Source of the DNA: Rallus limicola
Lineage: Eukaryota; Chordata; Aves; Gruiformes; Rallidae
DNA: 64,000 bases
Direction of reading: 5' to 3'
Assembly: GCA_022605955.1 (NCBI GenBank)
Contig: JAKCOZ010000003.1
Location: forward strand, 51,336,179 to 51,400,178
Shown here: positions 23,744-35,489 of the stretch, in pieces
How the letters are laid out: the number at the start of each line of letters is the position of its first letter
Numbering within the stretch: the first letter of the stretch is position 1
Program-made: the position numbers and the translations under genes
The notes under the pieces: generated by a model
The model's database searches: none
Seen by the model: the letters and a program-made list of their open reading frames with translations, nothing else
Told to the model about the DNA's origin: nothing

Positions 23744-25807
23744 CTGCAGCCTGAGAGATTAAAATCTAGCAAAGCAACGACATAAAATGACCTATTTTGA
23801 GCAGGAGGAGAATGGCCCTCAACAGGAGTTCTCTATGGTTTGTTTGGATATTACATTAACCAATATGTTTCCTCTTACCCTTTTTCCAAAACATCTTTCT
23901 ATCCTATAGCATCAATATCTAAAGACATAATAGGAAAGGCTGAAATATGAAACTGGCATTCTGCCAGCACTTTAAATTTGTTGATCTGGCCATGACGCTA
24001 AAACCCAGACATAGGAACAGCTGCCTGGCACAGGAGTGTCCTAGACTTGTTCATTATTAAATTCTCAAGCAACATTTGTCAGTTTTAAAGATTAGGAGTT
24101 GTGATTACGTGATAGCAGCATAATGAAAATTAAAACAAAGGTAGAAAAACAAAAGGAAATGTTGTTTACTGCTCTCATGCACTCAGCAGCTTCAACAGCC
24201 TGCTTAGCACCTGCCTTTTTAATAGGTTTTATTTAGCAAGAGGACTGGGACCAGAGCCTTCTTTGTTCCATCAATTTGCAAAACAGCTCTACTGGATTTT
24301 TAAAAAGTGCTGTTTATCTGGCTTTCTTTGGAGGGAAAATGCTAAACAATTGTATCTTTTAAAATATTTGTCTATCTTTATATATAAGTAAAGAGACATA
24401 ACTGAAATAATAGCATGGTGATTTGTGGTCTGCCATTACTTTGCCTACGTGTTGCTAAATATGTTACATTATGTTGCCAGACAGAACATAATGTGGCAGG
24501 AAAGAAATGTGGATTTATTTTTTTTTTCAAGCAACTGCCAAACTACTTTTCATTTTCCCCCTTCCCCTTTTGGAATAAAGCATCAATTTAGATACCTCTT
24601 TTAGGCTAATTTGATCTGACATCTTGAAATCCCATCACTTGACACTGGAGTGTGGAGAAGGAAATGCAACACTTATTATGAACATTTAATTCTGATGGAT
24701 GATATAAATTCTCCTTTCCTCCCTCTCTCTATCCTCTTTTCACAACAAAGGCACAAACCAGAAGAATTCTCTCTGATAAGGGACTGTGGGGAGATAGAAT
24801 TCATATCCTTGTCTAAATTTATGTGCTTTGAAACCAAACAGAAATGCTTTTTCCAAGGTTTGCAAGGGGCTGGGATGTGTGGATCCATAGGAGCCCTACC
24901 TATTCCTGTGTGGCATACAAATGAGCTTTGCATAAGGTTACCTCTACCTGCCTGCCTTCCACAATAAAAGGTGAAAGCCCTAATAAAGAATGCACTTCAG
25001 ATTATGACTACATTCTCAAATGTTCAAGTTGCTGGAAACTTCCTTAAAACACTGTAACTTGTAACTGGATTTAGTTCTTTGGAAAAGAATTGAAGATATT
25101 TTAGTATGACTTACATCTGAATCTGAAATAAGGCAAGAGCACTATTTTTGCGTCTGTCTGGCATTTCATCTTCTCATTGCAGATGGGGAAAAGAGAAGAG
25201 CAAAACTATAAAATATGCTTAGCAAACAAGGATAACCAACACTCTAAAGCTTCAGCAATTTTTTTTCACAGTATCAATTTCACATCTTCGTTAAGTGCTA
25301 TAAATGCAATTGCCACTGCAAGAATTCCAGTGTGGTTAGCTTGCATGGGAGTCAGAGCTTTTAATTTGGATGTTGGACCTGGGGTATCTGTTGCAACATG
25401 CCTTTAGAAGAAAAAGCTTCTGAGAAAAATTCCTTTTCCATCCACTGTGGCTCTAAATACCTTCATGATGGTACATAAAGACTCTAATGAAACCTGAGGG
25501 TTGTGTAAATTTCAGTTTGGACTTGACCTAATCATTTTATGTTGTCCCTCCTTGTAACACCTACAATTAAAGGGATGTGTCTGAAACACTGTAGACAGAG
25601 ATAATTTTTTATTGAAAAGCAGCCTATAAGGTCTCTAGGGAATCACCAGTGAGATGCAGTGGGGAGTTATCATGCCTTAAATGTGAAAAGATGGGTACAG
25701 TTGCCTAACTAGATTTTTTTGCAAGGCCTCTTGGGCTAAGATTTCCATGCTGCGTTTCCTAAGTCATGCAGTTAAAAATGCATGTCCCTACTATGCAGCC
25801 ATAGAAA
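23744..25807. other. Unique sequence, no gene seen
   Basis: No mobile element is recognised. The 105-codon plus-strand frame at 24650-24967 is overlapped by an 85-codon frame on the other strand, and neither shows a domain. The composition, with homeodomain-like TAAT words and few repeats, would be compatible with a conserved non-coding element, but nothing in one sequence can show conservation. Confidence 0.45.
24466..24494. repeat. Perfect 10-bp inverted repeat, 9-nt spacer
   Basis: ACATTATGTT (24466-24475) and AACATAATGT (24485-24494) pair perfectly around GCCAGACAG. The two half-sites read like a dyad binding site, but no factor can be named. Confidence 0.8.
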
Positions 25808-25856
25808 CATACTGATTGACGTGTGTGACCATCAGTCACACACGTCAATCAGTATG
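25808..25856. repeat. Perfect 22-bp inverted repeat, 5-nt loop
   Basis: The left arm (25808-25829, starting CATACTGATTGACG) and the right arm (25835-25856, ending CGTCAATCAGTATG) are exact reverse complements. The spacer is CATCA. Pairing stops abruptly on both outer sides. A perfect stem of this size is very unlikely by chance and suggests a recent event, since older arms would have diverged. A short template-switch or inverted-duplication event explains it best. A stem this short is below typical pre-miRNA length and has no bulges. Confidence 0.95.
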
Positions 25857-28255
25857 GAAGAAATTGTGCTACAAGCAGAAAATGAGACATAGGCAGAAAA
25901 ATGTATTTTTTGTGTTAATGAGGACTAAAAAAAGGCCAAGAAGCAGTTATTCTTGAAAATTCTATAAATAAACCAAACCCAATGGTTTCCTGATCACTAC
26001 AGTATCCTTTTAAATGTTGTGACTGCTTTATTTATAGTTACATAAGAGCATAGTGGGATAGTTTCCTAGACAAGTTTTCTCTCCATACTACAATCATAAT
26101 TCTAATTAATCCAACCTTGAGTTGCATTTACACATCAAAAGGAAAACATGCTCTTAAATAGTTGTGGAGATTTATTTTTTTCCAGGTATCTCTTTTGCAA
26201 CAGTATATTGTGCTATGTTCTATGGAGGCAGCTTTCATATTTTTATTTAGATGACCTAGTAATAATTCCAGCCATTGAAAATATACCTTCATTCTTCAGA
26301 TCATGATCATGATGTAGGAAGACCTCTGATGTCTTTTGTTATGTGTTGTGGACTGATACAGAAGATAACCACACTAACAAAAAATTCTAATAGTGGCCAC
26401 TGCTATCATCTCTGACACTGATGTAGTCATGTATATAGTAGCTATTTAAATGCGAAGTTTTGGGACATAATTCCTCTGTATTTACAGCAAAAGTAGCTGC
26501 TTCTTCAAGAAACATTTAAGTGTCAGTAGCATATCATTTTACTGGAGGTAGCGGCACAAATCTTTAGTTGTCATGTGAAAGATTGATTGCATAACTCCAG
26601 GGACATTTCTTTAAAATCTTGCAGCACTACACACATTCTAGTTACAATTAATGAGGTCTGAATAAAAGATTTAGTTCCTTTAAAAACCCATCATGTAAAA
26701 TAAGCAACAAATCCTCCAAACATTCATTCAAGTACTGACTAGAGCCTTAGTCTCTGTAGGCTCGGTTCCACCCTGAGTATCACACTGTGCAAGTATGGAG
26801 GCCTTATCTAAAAAGCCATGGATGTGATGGAAACATATTGCAAACATCCTGCAGGAAAGCTGAAGTGCAAAGCCTACAGTGATGTAGCTTATCAAAGTCT
26901 ATAGCTTAAGAAATTTTGCTTTGTCTTTTTCCAGTAATCCACTGATCTCAATGACTTTGATTTCAGCCATTTTCCTTTTTCCTTACATGACAATTTGACC
27001 AGCCTGGTTACTATATTGCCATTTTTACATGGTTTCTGGCCATGATACCACAGTTTAATTAGTGATGTGCCTAAGGACACTGAAGTGGAGGATTATTTTA
27101 GAGATGAAAAGAAACCAATTATATTATTTGCAAGGACCTTGGAGTGTATGCAGTAGAAGTTAAAATAAAGAAGAAGATGAAGGAAGTCCGTCCTCTTCCA
27201 TTCCCTTTTACCAGCCAGGCACTGCAAAAGAAATAAACCCTGCCCAGTTGGGAAGGCATAGGTGGTGGGGTCCTTGGTGAATGTGGTCCTGGCATAGCCA
27301 CCCACTCTTCCTTTCCCTGCAGGTTCCAGCATAGGTATGAACAAGAGAAGCACCCAGAGATGACACTTCATGTCAGATTGTCTGGGGAAATATTATCGAT
27401 GAGTGCAAGTTATAACCATTTCTCTGCCACACTTTCCCAAACTTGGGAAAAACTATAACATAACAGTGAACTTGATATTATATCTGCTTATGACTCAAAT
27501 ATGGTACTAGATCTTCTTTACCATTAGGTCTTAGTAAAACGAGCAGTTCAGCATTTACCTGCGTTTAGCAAGCAGTGAGGAGTCTGAGCTGCAAAGATCA
27601 GCCACATTCTCACAGGCACAGATGGAGAAGCAGAGCCCAACCCTGTCCCTGTTTCAGCCTCAGTGGATGTGTACACAATGAGACAGTGTTTGCACAGGAA
27701 GATGGTCTGCTATAGGAAATTATTTCAATACCTGAGCGCTAGATGTGGCATTCAATGTCTAACAGCCTTCTGTGTGAATCCTGTATTTCCTTTCTGAATT
27801 CAATGCAGCACTTGAATGTATTTACAGTATCTCTTTTATGTGTCTTTGGTTTTTGTAAGGTGTTGTTTTAATTTTTGGTTTAAATGTGACGGTGAGACCA
27901 GTGTTGAAGTTGTTTTGCCAAATGTTACACTGTATTGAATTTTTACAACTGAGCTATAAGGCAAGAAAATAGAGATTTATAAGAGAAGGCTGACAGACTC
28001 TTGATGAAAGCAGACCTTGAGAGTAGTTACAGATTAGAAATTCTTCCCTATCAATAAGTATTTCTGTAAAGTACCAGAACAGCTTTGCACTGCATGTTCC
28101 CTCCCGCCTCCAGGAAGAGCCAAGGCTCTGCAATGTGAAAAAGGAATTCTCACTATTTTAGAAAGTGTTCAGACATGTCCTGCACCTTCTGTTAGGAAAT
28201 CACACAGTCAAGTGCTTACTAATACAGAGTGACTAACCTTTCATTGAGCTAGCAG

Positions 28256-28274
28256 TGACACAAGCTTTGTGTCA
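28256..28274. repeat. Perfect 8-bp inverted repeat, 3-nt loop
   Basis: TGACACAA and TTGTGTCA flank GCT. The dyad sits among loosely repeated words beginning AACCTTTCA (28235 and 28275) and AACCTATCA (28296), which suggests a decayed local duplication. Confidence 0.65.
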
Positions 28275-31200
28275 AACCTTTCACTGTGCAAGCATAACCT
28301 ATCATTGTCACGAATTCCTGCTGTGAACTTTTCCCTATCACTGACTTTACTTAATTATTTCCGACCATATTTAAATAAGGCAGTTTCCCTTTCTGATATG
28401 AATGTTCCCTTTCAGAGCATAATTATTCCATGCACTGACTGACCTATATAGAGCTGAGTATCAACCAAATGGATAATGCTTAAATAAAGAATTGAGAGAG
28501 TTGCAGAAAAGGTCTTGCTGCCTCAAGACTGTCCTTCTTTCTTAACAAATGTACTCATATTCCAGAATGTTCCCTGGATTGGAAAACTGCAGTAGCTAAT
28601 GCAGTGTCAGAAGTTCATAGAAGCATTGAAGCTTCAAGGCTTTGCTGTCTCATTTCTTCTTGGTACTTGCTGCTTTATATTTGCCCTGGTTGAAACTGAA
28701 ACCATTACATTCTGCAAGCTGCAGATGTGTAATTTTGAGAAGAATGTACCCTTTTGCATATTCATATACCAAAATCCAAGTCTTCCAAAACCTTTCTATT
28801 GCTCACAGAAGTGAAGATATGGACAGTTACAGTTCTTTATTATCATGAGGTATTTTCTGTCTATCCAGGCACTATTATCTCTATATGAATCTACTGTTTT
28901 GTGGTAATAGTCATTAACTGAAAAGGATACAGGCTGCCACTCTTTTCAGAATTGAAATATTTATATTTTCTTAGGTGATGCTACAGGAGTATCCAAAGTC
29001 TTATCTGTGGTATCAACACAGTATATGTGGAGGGTTAAACTAGTTGGAATGAGGCTGCTCATGGGAGAGCTTTATCCCTGGAGTGCTTCCACTTGAACTG
29101 TGACAACAGAAGTGTGTCTTAAATCTCATGCATCACCAAGGTTTTTTCGCCTTTGTCAGTGATCTCTGTCATCTTTCCACCAAAAGGGATTCAGAACCTG
29201 ATAACCTACAGCAAGGTACTGAGCCTGCTTCTCCAACTCTATTGCTTACAGGAAACCAGTGTCATGCTCCAGTCTGTACATGGGGCAGGGAGGGAAAGTC
29301 ACGGTCCCAGGACTTTTCTAGGGCAAGTACTCATTTCATGTTGAACAGTCACTGTATAAAATGCAGACATTTTTTTGGTACCCAAGGAAGGCATGGCTTA
29401 ACATATGCCAGGGGAGAGTAACCGTGTCTTCCTGTACACAGGATTCATCTCACTTTCTTGTCTGATGAATCTTTAATCTCTGTGCAGTAGCAGAGCTTCA
29501 GCTGGGTTAGGAGTACCCTTTTCTCCTAGAATGGCTTGCAGTTTGTTGTAGTAAGTCTTATTTATTTTTAAAATTGATTGCATATACTTTGTAGCAGGTA
29601 ACAGCTTAACTGCTTATTCTGTTAATACTTCAGCAATGAGTTTGTTGTCCCCATCTAAAACTTCTTTCTTCCTTAATGGCAGTAGCACATTGTGAGCTCA
29701 GTATAGACTCAAACACAAAACTTTTGGTTTTTGTGACAATTCTGTAATTATAAATACAAATATTCAGTATAACTTTTTAAAATGTAATTTGAATGGCAAA
29801 ATCTGTGGGGCTATCCTGTGTCAGATGGCATGCTATTAAAAAAAAAGATCTGCATTCAATAAAAAGAAAAAAATTAAAAGAAACAACTGGTCTGATTTTG
29901 TTATTAATTTCCACATTTACCTGGATAACACTTTAACTTTTTATAGCTCTTCTAGTGCTTCAATGTGATTGCCAGTCTGCAAAAGCAAAAATACTGTTGA
30001 GAAAATAAACGCCCTACTGTAGAAAATTTAGCAAGATTTCTCATGGAAATTGAGGGACCTTGGAGAGGGAAATGTCATGTCTCAAGGTTTCTGAAAAGAT
30101 ACTCACTGACACTTTTAAAACATGATTGTATGAAAAAGCCATGTTATTAGATCATTGCAATTGTTTCCTCTTTTTGTTTTTTAAGTTTATTTTTTGAGGG
30201 ACTGAACATTTGATTGACATAATTTCATTGTGGGAAGCTCCCGTTCTCCCACTGACTTGCTGTTCAGCTGTGCTGGCATGTAATGTCTTTAGGTGGGGTT
30301 CTTTTCAGGAAAAGGGCAGATTTTGTGTGAGTACCAGAGGAGGATTCAAATTTTTAAGAAACCTCTGAGTGTTATGAATAGGAGTCTATGTATGCTTGTG
30401 GTTAAAATGAGTAATTACTTAGGAATAAACTGCTGCTGAAGAGCTGTTTGAAGAGTGCTGACATGCCTTGAACTTGGATAGACCCTTCAGTTCCAAGGGC
30501 CCTTGAAACCACAGGCTGTCAGGGAGGTCTGTGAGACCAAGTCATCAGTGAGCTGGAATGACACTGTGGGCCGCTGTCACAAACCCAGGGAAGTTATTAG
30601 GCCTTTAGATTCATCCTTAAGGGAGAGTATTACAGAATACATCATTGCTATCTAGATATGACTACATTGCTCTTCTGTGTTTCTTCCCAGTTTCCTTTAA
30701 ACTGAATCTCTGGCTCCACCAGCATATATACTTCGTTATCAGAATGGTGAGACTCTAACCAAGAAGACTGTAAATCTGCCTTCTTCCTGTACAATAACAT
30801 TTTTGGGAATTGTTCTCTACAGAGAAGGGTAATACATCTATGAGACTGGTATGAGCCAGCTGGATCGAGGTAATGTGCTGTGAAGTTACGGCTCAAGGAC
30901 TTAGCAGGAGCCTGGCCTTTGCCAGGGTCTTGTCTCAGAGTGACACTGCAATACAAGTCCCTTTGTTGACGATGATGACAAAGGAGGAGGCAGGAAAGAG
31001 TACAGGGAAAGAACGTGAGTAACCATAATCATTTAGAGAGCCACATGTGGCTGTGCACTGTGTGAGGCACCACACTAACTGAGGTCCCTCTTAAATTCAT
31101 GCCTGCCAAAGGCAGCTCACTGCTAATTGGAATAACTTCCAAGGCTCAGGCTTTAAGAACTGTTTGGGGTTATTTCATGGTCCATGTGAAAGGTAAGTGG

Positions 31201-32109
31201 TCTGTTTTCCCAGTCAACTTAATCAGAGTTCTGAGGGAAACTTGTCCTTTGGTGGAGATGTCTCTACCAGGTGGTTTTGTTCTCTTGCTCGCTGTATCAG
31301 CAGCACTGTGTCCTCAAAATGTTAGCCTGTCCCTCTTCTGTCTGTTCATTCATACTTGAAGTCCATCTGTCTTAATCACATGGGAGACAGGAAGCAGGGC
31401 CTGGACTGTTTTGCTGGCTGGTGTTCAGCTTGCTACTATGTTTCGTCAATGAATGAAGCAGAATGATGGATGACTGATGTGTTGTGCCAGCAGATCAATT
31501 GCTCCCATGGCTTGTTGCCATTCCATAGAGTTAACTGCAAGCTTTGACAAAGAGCGGGCTGGTGAATACAGCTTGGATTTACGCAACAAGTGAGGACAGA
31601 TTCTGATTTAGCAGAACGGATAGTACTGAAGACATCCAGGTCTGTCACCCCAGATCTGATTCTTGCGTTTGTCTATGAATGACTCAAACACTGTGCAAAT
31701 TTGGCTTTCTGTTCCACTAGGATGTTTGGGACTGTTTCTCTCTCTTGTTTACAGTCAGCCACAATTTGGAAAATTCATGCAGGTTAGCCTGACAGTAATC
31801 AAAGTCATGATTTTCCACTCCTATTGGGATAAAATGTATTACTTTATTGTGTAAGACCTCAAGTGCAGACAAAAATGGCTTTTTCTGACAAAAGTGACAA
31901 TATAAACATGAATTATCAGCAGGACTTCTTCCTCTGTAAGTGCTGAATGAGCTTTCTTTTCTTAATCTGCAATAGCTGTATAAGCATACAAAACTGAAGA
32001 CCCATAGTGCTGAAATTGGTTTGGGATACATTGGTTTTCCTGAGGAAAGAAAAAACTTTTCCAGCTATGTAATTCAAAATCAAAATAAGCATTTGGCACA
32101 ATAGATACA

Positions 32110-32132
32110 TGATGGTAGATTTGCTACCATCA
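32110..32132. repeat. Perfect 9-bp inverted repeat, 5-nt loop
   Basis: TGATGGTAG and CTACCATCA flank ATTTG. It lies in unique sequence with no neighbouring gene. Confidence 0.7.
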
Positions 32133-33585
32133 GTGGAAGCCTGACCTCCTAAAGATTACACCCTCAAAGATGACTTGGAAAATGGCTTAAATGTTTAATG
32201 ATTGTTCTTTCTGTCCTTGTTTCAGTCAATCAATCGCTGAGACACATCCTATATTCAATAGTACATGAAAATAAATGTGTCTCTATGAAAGCAAAGGATA
32301 CAGTATCACAGGTATTAGGTTGTCATCAGCAATTCAAGGTAATTTTTGTGCTTATTCTCACTGTCAGATGAGTTATTTATTGATGTATTTATTTACAGAT
32401 TTGAAGAATTTGTAACATCCACATGCCCTTTATTTTCAGGCCTAGGAGTTCTGGAGAAGAAACAGTATCATTTTCAGTCTTGATGGAAAGAATTATCCCT
32501 TACAAACAGAAATTTGGGAATGGAGATATTAGTTGCTTTTAATATGTTTGGCAAAGCGTATATACCAAAAAGACTTTCAAACTTGAAGTCATGAAACAGT
32601 AGTGAATACCTTGCCCCCCTTGGGGCCTCAATTCAAACGATTAATCACTTCCTTTGTCAGGAGATGGTTTCTTTTCCAGTCTTCAAATTATTTTCTCTGA
32701 ATCTCTTCTGTACATTTTCCAATATTTCAAAGTCTATAAAATATGGCCAACAGCATCAATGTGCTCTAGTAATGTTTTATCAATGACCTATGTAAATTAA
32801 AATTGTGTAGATCCTATTTTCAACTAAGCTCATACTTAGGAGCTCCTGTTACCTCCCTTAGCTCCTACTTTCTCACTTTTTTTTCAGAAAAGGGTAGTAG
32901 CAACTAATTTGCCAATGTCTTCGACCTTCAAGCCAAGGTTTCATAGCTGCTCCACCAGGATCCCTACATCCTCCTCATGAGTAATTATGCAAGATACAGT
33001 CACTCATCCTATGTATGTGGTCTGCATCCATTGTTCTTAAGAACTCTAACGGATTTTACTTTCATCTATATATAATGTATTTTAATGAATCAGCTTAATT
33101 AGCATTTGAGATTACACTGAGGGACTGTTACAAATAAAGGGATAGTTGAAGAGGTTCTAAAATAAATCAATATAATGAACACTAATTGCTTTAAGCAGAT
33201 GGTACTCTCTCTAGAGCTCTAAAAGAATTCTGATGTAAAATTGCTGAACTGCTAGCTGCAATATTTAAATAATCCTTACACTGGATGCTCTGGTTCCAGA
33301 ACAGGAAGATGGCTAACATGTCACTGATTTTAAAGTAATTTCAGGGGTGATCCAAGGAACTAAAGACCATATTAATAAAACTGATAAAAATCACACTAAA
33401 GATTTAAATTAATGAACACATTTCTAACTATATAGAAAGACAAATAACCAAGATTTGTTTTGTATAGAAAATCACATCTAATGGTTCTATCAGAATTCTC
33501 TGCAGAAATCACTGATGATATAGATCAGTTGGAAAAAATTATAACATTTATTTGGATTTTCAAAACATTTTTGGCTCTTTTGGAT

Positions 33586-33648
33586 CTCAATGTCCTTCTT
33601 ACGGTGAGAAGCCCAGAACTGGACACAGCACTCGAGGTGCTCCTCACC
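33586..33648 (-). mobile_element. Inverted 5' segment of a CR1 LINE
   Basis: Read on the minus strand this short piece encodes [20 protein letters not shown], the conserved CR1 ORF2 segment just upstream of the [10 protein letters not shown] block. It abuts, head to head, the plus-strand CR1 that starts at 33643 and resumes at the same codons ([12 protein letters not shown]). The two pieces share a CTCACC word at the join and a 23-base duplicated stretch with one mismatch. This is the pattern of a 5' inversion made during reverse transcription (twin priming), known for mammalian L1. Confidence 0.85.
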
Positions 33649-34119
33649 ATAAGAAGGACATTGAGCTCCTTGAGCGAGTCCAGAGAAGGGCAACCAGGCT
33701 GGGGAAGGGGCTGGAGGGCAAATCATATGAGGAACAGCTGAGGGAGCTGAGGATGTTTAGCTTGGAAAAGAGAAGGCTGAAGGGAGACCTCATCATTACC
33801 TACAACTACCTGAACGGAGGTTTTAGAGAGGTGTATGATGGTCTCTTCAGCCAGGTGACAGGAGACAGGACAAGGGGAAATGACACAAAGCTGTGCCAGG
33901 GCAGGGTTAGTTCAGATGTTAGGAAAAAAATTTTTACTGAACGAGTTATCAGGCCCTGTAACAGGCTGCCAAGGGAGGTGGTTGAGTCACCTTCCCTGGA
34001 TGTGTTTAAAAAAAGGGTAGATGAGGTACTTAGGGATATGGTTTAGCTTAGGATGGGATTAGTTGGACTTGATGATCTTCAAGGTCTTTTCCAACCTTGT
34101 GATTTTGTGATTCTGTGAT
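33643..34119 (+). mobile_element. CR1 LINE, ORF2 C-terminus with intact frame, 5'-inverted
   Basis: From about 33643 to 34046 one open frame encodes the C-terminal end of CR1 ORF2: [16 protein letters not shown], then [15 protein letters not shown], then GDRTRGND, then [17 protein letters not shown], ending LRDMV and a stop. The 3' untranslated tail has GGACTTGATGATCTTCAAG, TTTTCCAACCTTGTG and TTCTGTGAT octamers to 34119. The uninterrupted frame indicates a moderately young copy. Its upstream neighbour is the inverted 5' segment of what appears to be the same insertion. Confidence 0.93.
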
Positions 34120-35466
34120 AGTTCCTCCACAAAAGTTTTAAAGTAAACTACAGTTTTACAGAATGAGATCTTGTGGACCTGTGATATATTCAAATCAGAA
34201 ATTAAAGGACAGAAATAGACTATGAGTTTTCAGAGTGCAAGGAGTTTTTCAGTATTGTCCCTAAAAAGCCATGATGAATATTCTTATGTTAAACATAATC
34301 AAAAATAATTTTGAGACAAGGTGAATATGTTGATGTGTAGTGATCCAAAGTCTTGCAAGGAAGTTCCATAATCAGCAACTGCACTATGAAATAGCAACTG
34401 AGACTAAATCCCGATAAATGGAATGTATTGAGGGAAACAGTCTTGCGAAGCTGTGTAACACACAAATCTTTGCATTAACTAGTATCACTTGGAAAAAAAT
34501 ATTTTGAGGTCACTGTGAACAATTCAGAGCACCAGATGGGTGTGCAATAGCAATGAAAAGGAAACAAAAAAAATCTACATAGGATGTTAATGTTCAAGAA
34601 AAGACATTATGAACAGTACAGAAAAAGTCCTTTATGAATCCATAAAACAAACATCCCTTGAAAACCCCATGTAGTTCCAATTACACCCCCTACTTCTCCA
34701 AAACTCTTAGAGAAATAAGAAGAATACAGTATGAAAGGTTAATAAAGAATTATACACATATACCACCTAGCATTTTTCAACCTGTGAGCAAGACATTTAA
34801 GGGAAGATATATGGATATTTATAAAATCATGAATGTTAAGGAGAAGGCAAAGATGTCACTTCCAAATCAAGTAAAGGGGATTCTTGTCCATGTAATTAAC
34901 ATGTAATTAATCTGTGGACTTTTGTGCTCCAAGATATTGAAGTATTACATGCTTTTGGAAGCCAATTAGAGGAAACATACTAAAAAGTCCATCATGAGCT
35001 ATTAATCTTGAGGACAAACGCCTCTGCATCAGCAGTTCCTTAAACTGGGATTGGGGAGTGCTTTGTGTGAACCATCACAGTATGCTTACGGTGTTTTTAT
35101 TGCATGTGGTAAGCATCCACTCTGGGTCACTGTAAGAAACAGGATAAAAGGCGAGACAGACTTCTGTCTCACTCAGGCCAATTGTCCTTACATTACATTT
35201 TTAATTGAAGTTGTCTGTATCATTCTATATATTTAATGCTCAGTTCAAATACACACCTTCATCATAGTGCTTTTTGGATGTTGTAGTTATGCAGAGATCC
35301 ATCCTGAAGTGGTGTCTCTCTGACATTATGAGGCATATGTGCGTATAATAATGCTCTGTGCCCTGAGGAGTTCAGTTGTGCCTCTCCAAACAGCACTGGA
35401 AGAGCTGCTCATCCTCTCATGCTCTGCTGGGAAGAACAGCCAGTGCACCTCAGTGAGCAGGAAGAG

Positions 35467-35489
35467 CTCTTCTCTTCTCTTCTCTTCTC
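35467..35489. repeat. (CTCTT)n pentanucleotide repeat
   Basis: Four and a half perfect units of CTCTT. Confidence 0.85.

Larger units (their letters stand above)
25857..33585. other. Long unique stretch, no confident gene
   Basis: No CR1 or SINE is recognised. One minus-strand frame at 27093-27371 begins with a signal-peptide-like segment and is discussed as a finding, but I do not call it a gene. Short inverted repeats lie at 28256-28274 and 32110-32132. Loosely repeated AACCTTTCA and AACCTATCA words occur around 28235-28310. Confidence 0.5.

Noticed and set aside
24650..24967. 105-codon plus-strand frame, the longest non-repeat frame
   Set aside because: It overlaps an 85-codon frame on the other strand, shows no domain, signal or splice context, and its length is within chance for 64 kb.
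25808..25856. Pre-miRNA hairpin
   Set aside because: The 22-bp stem is too short and too perfect for a typical precursor, and the loop is only 5 nt; it is retained as a structural finding instead.
33552..33642. N-terminal part of the 164-codon frame at 33552-34046
   Set aside because: This part reads through the inverted CR1 segment in the wrong strand; only the codons from about 33643 are CR1 protein.
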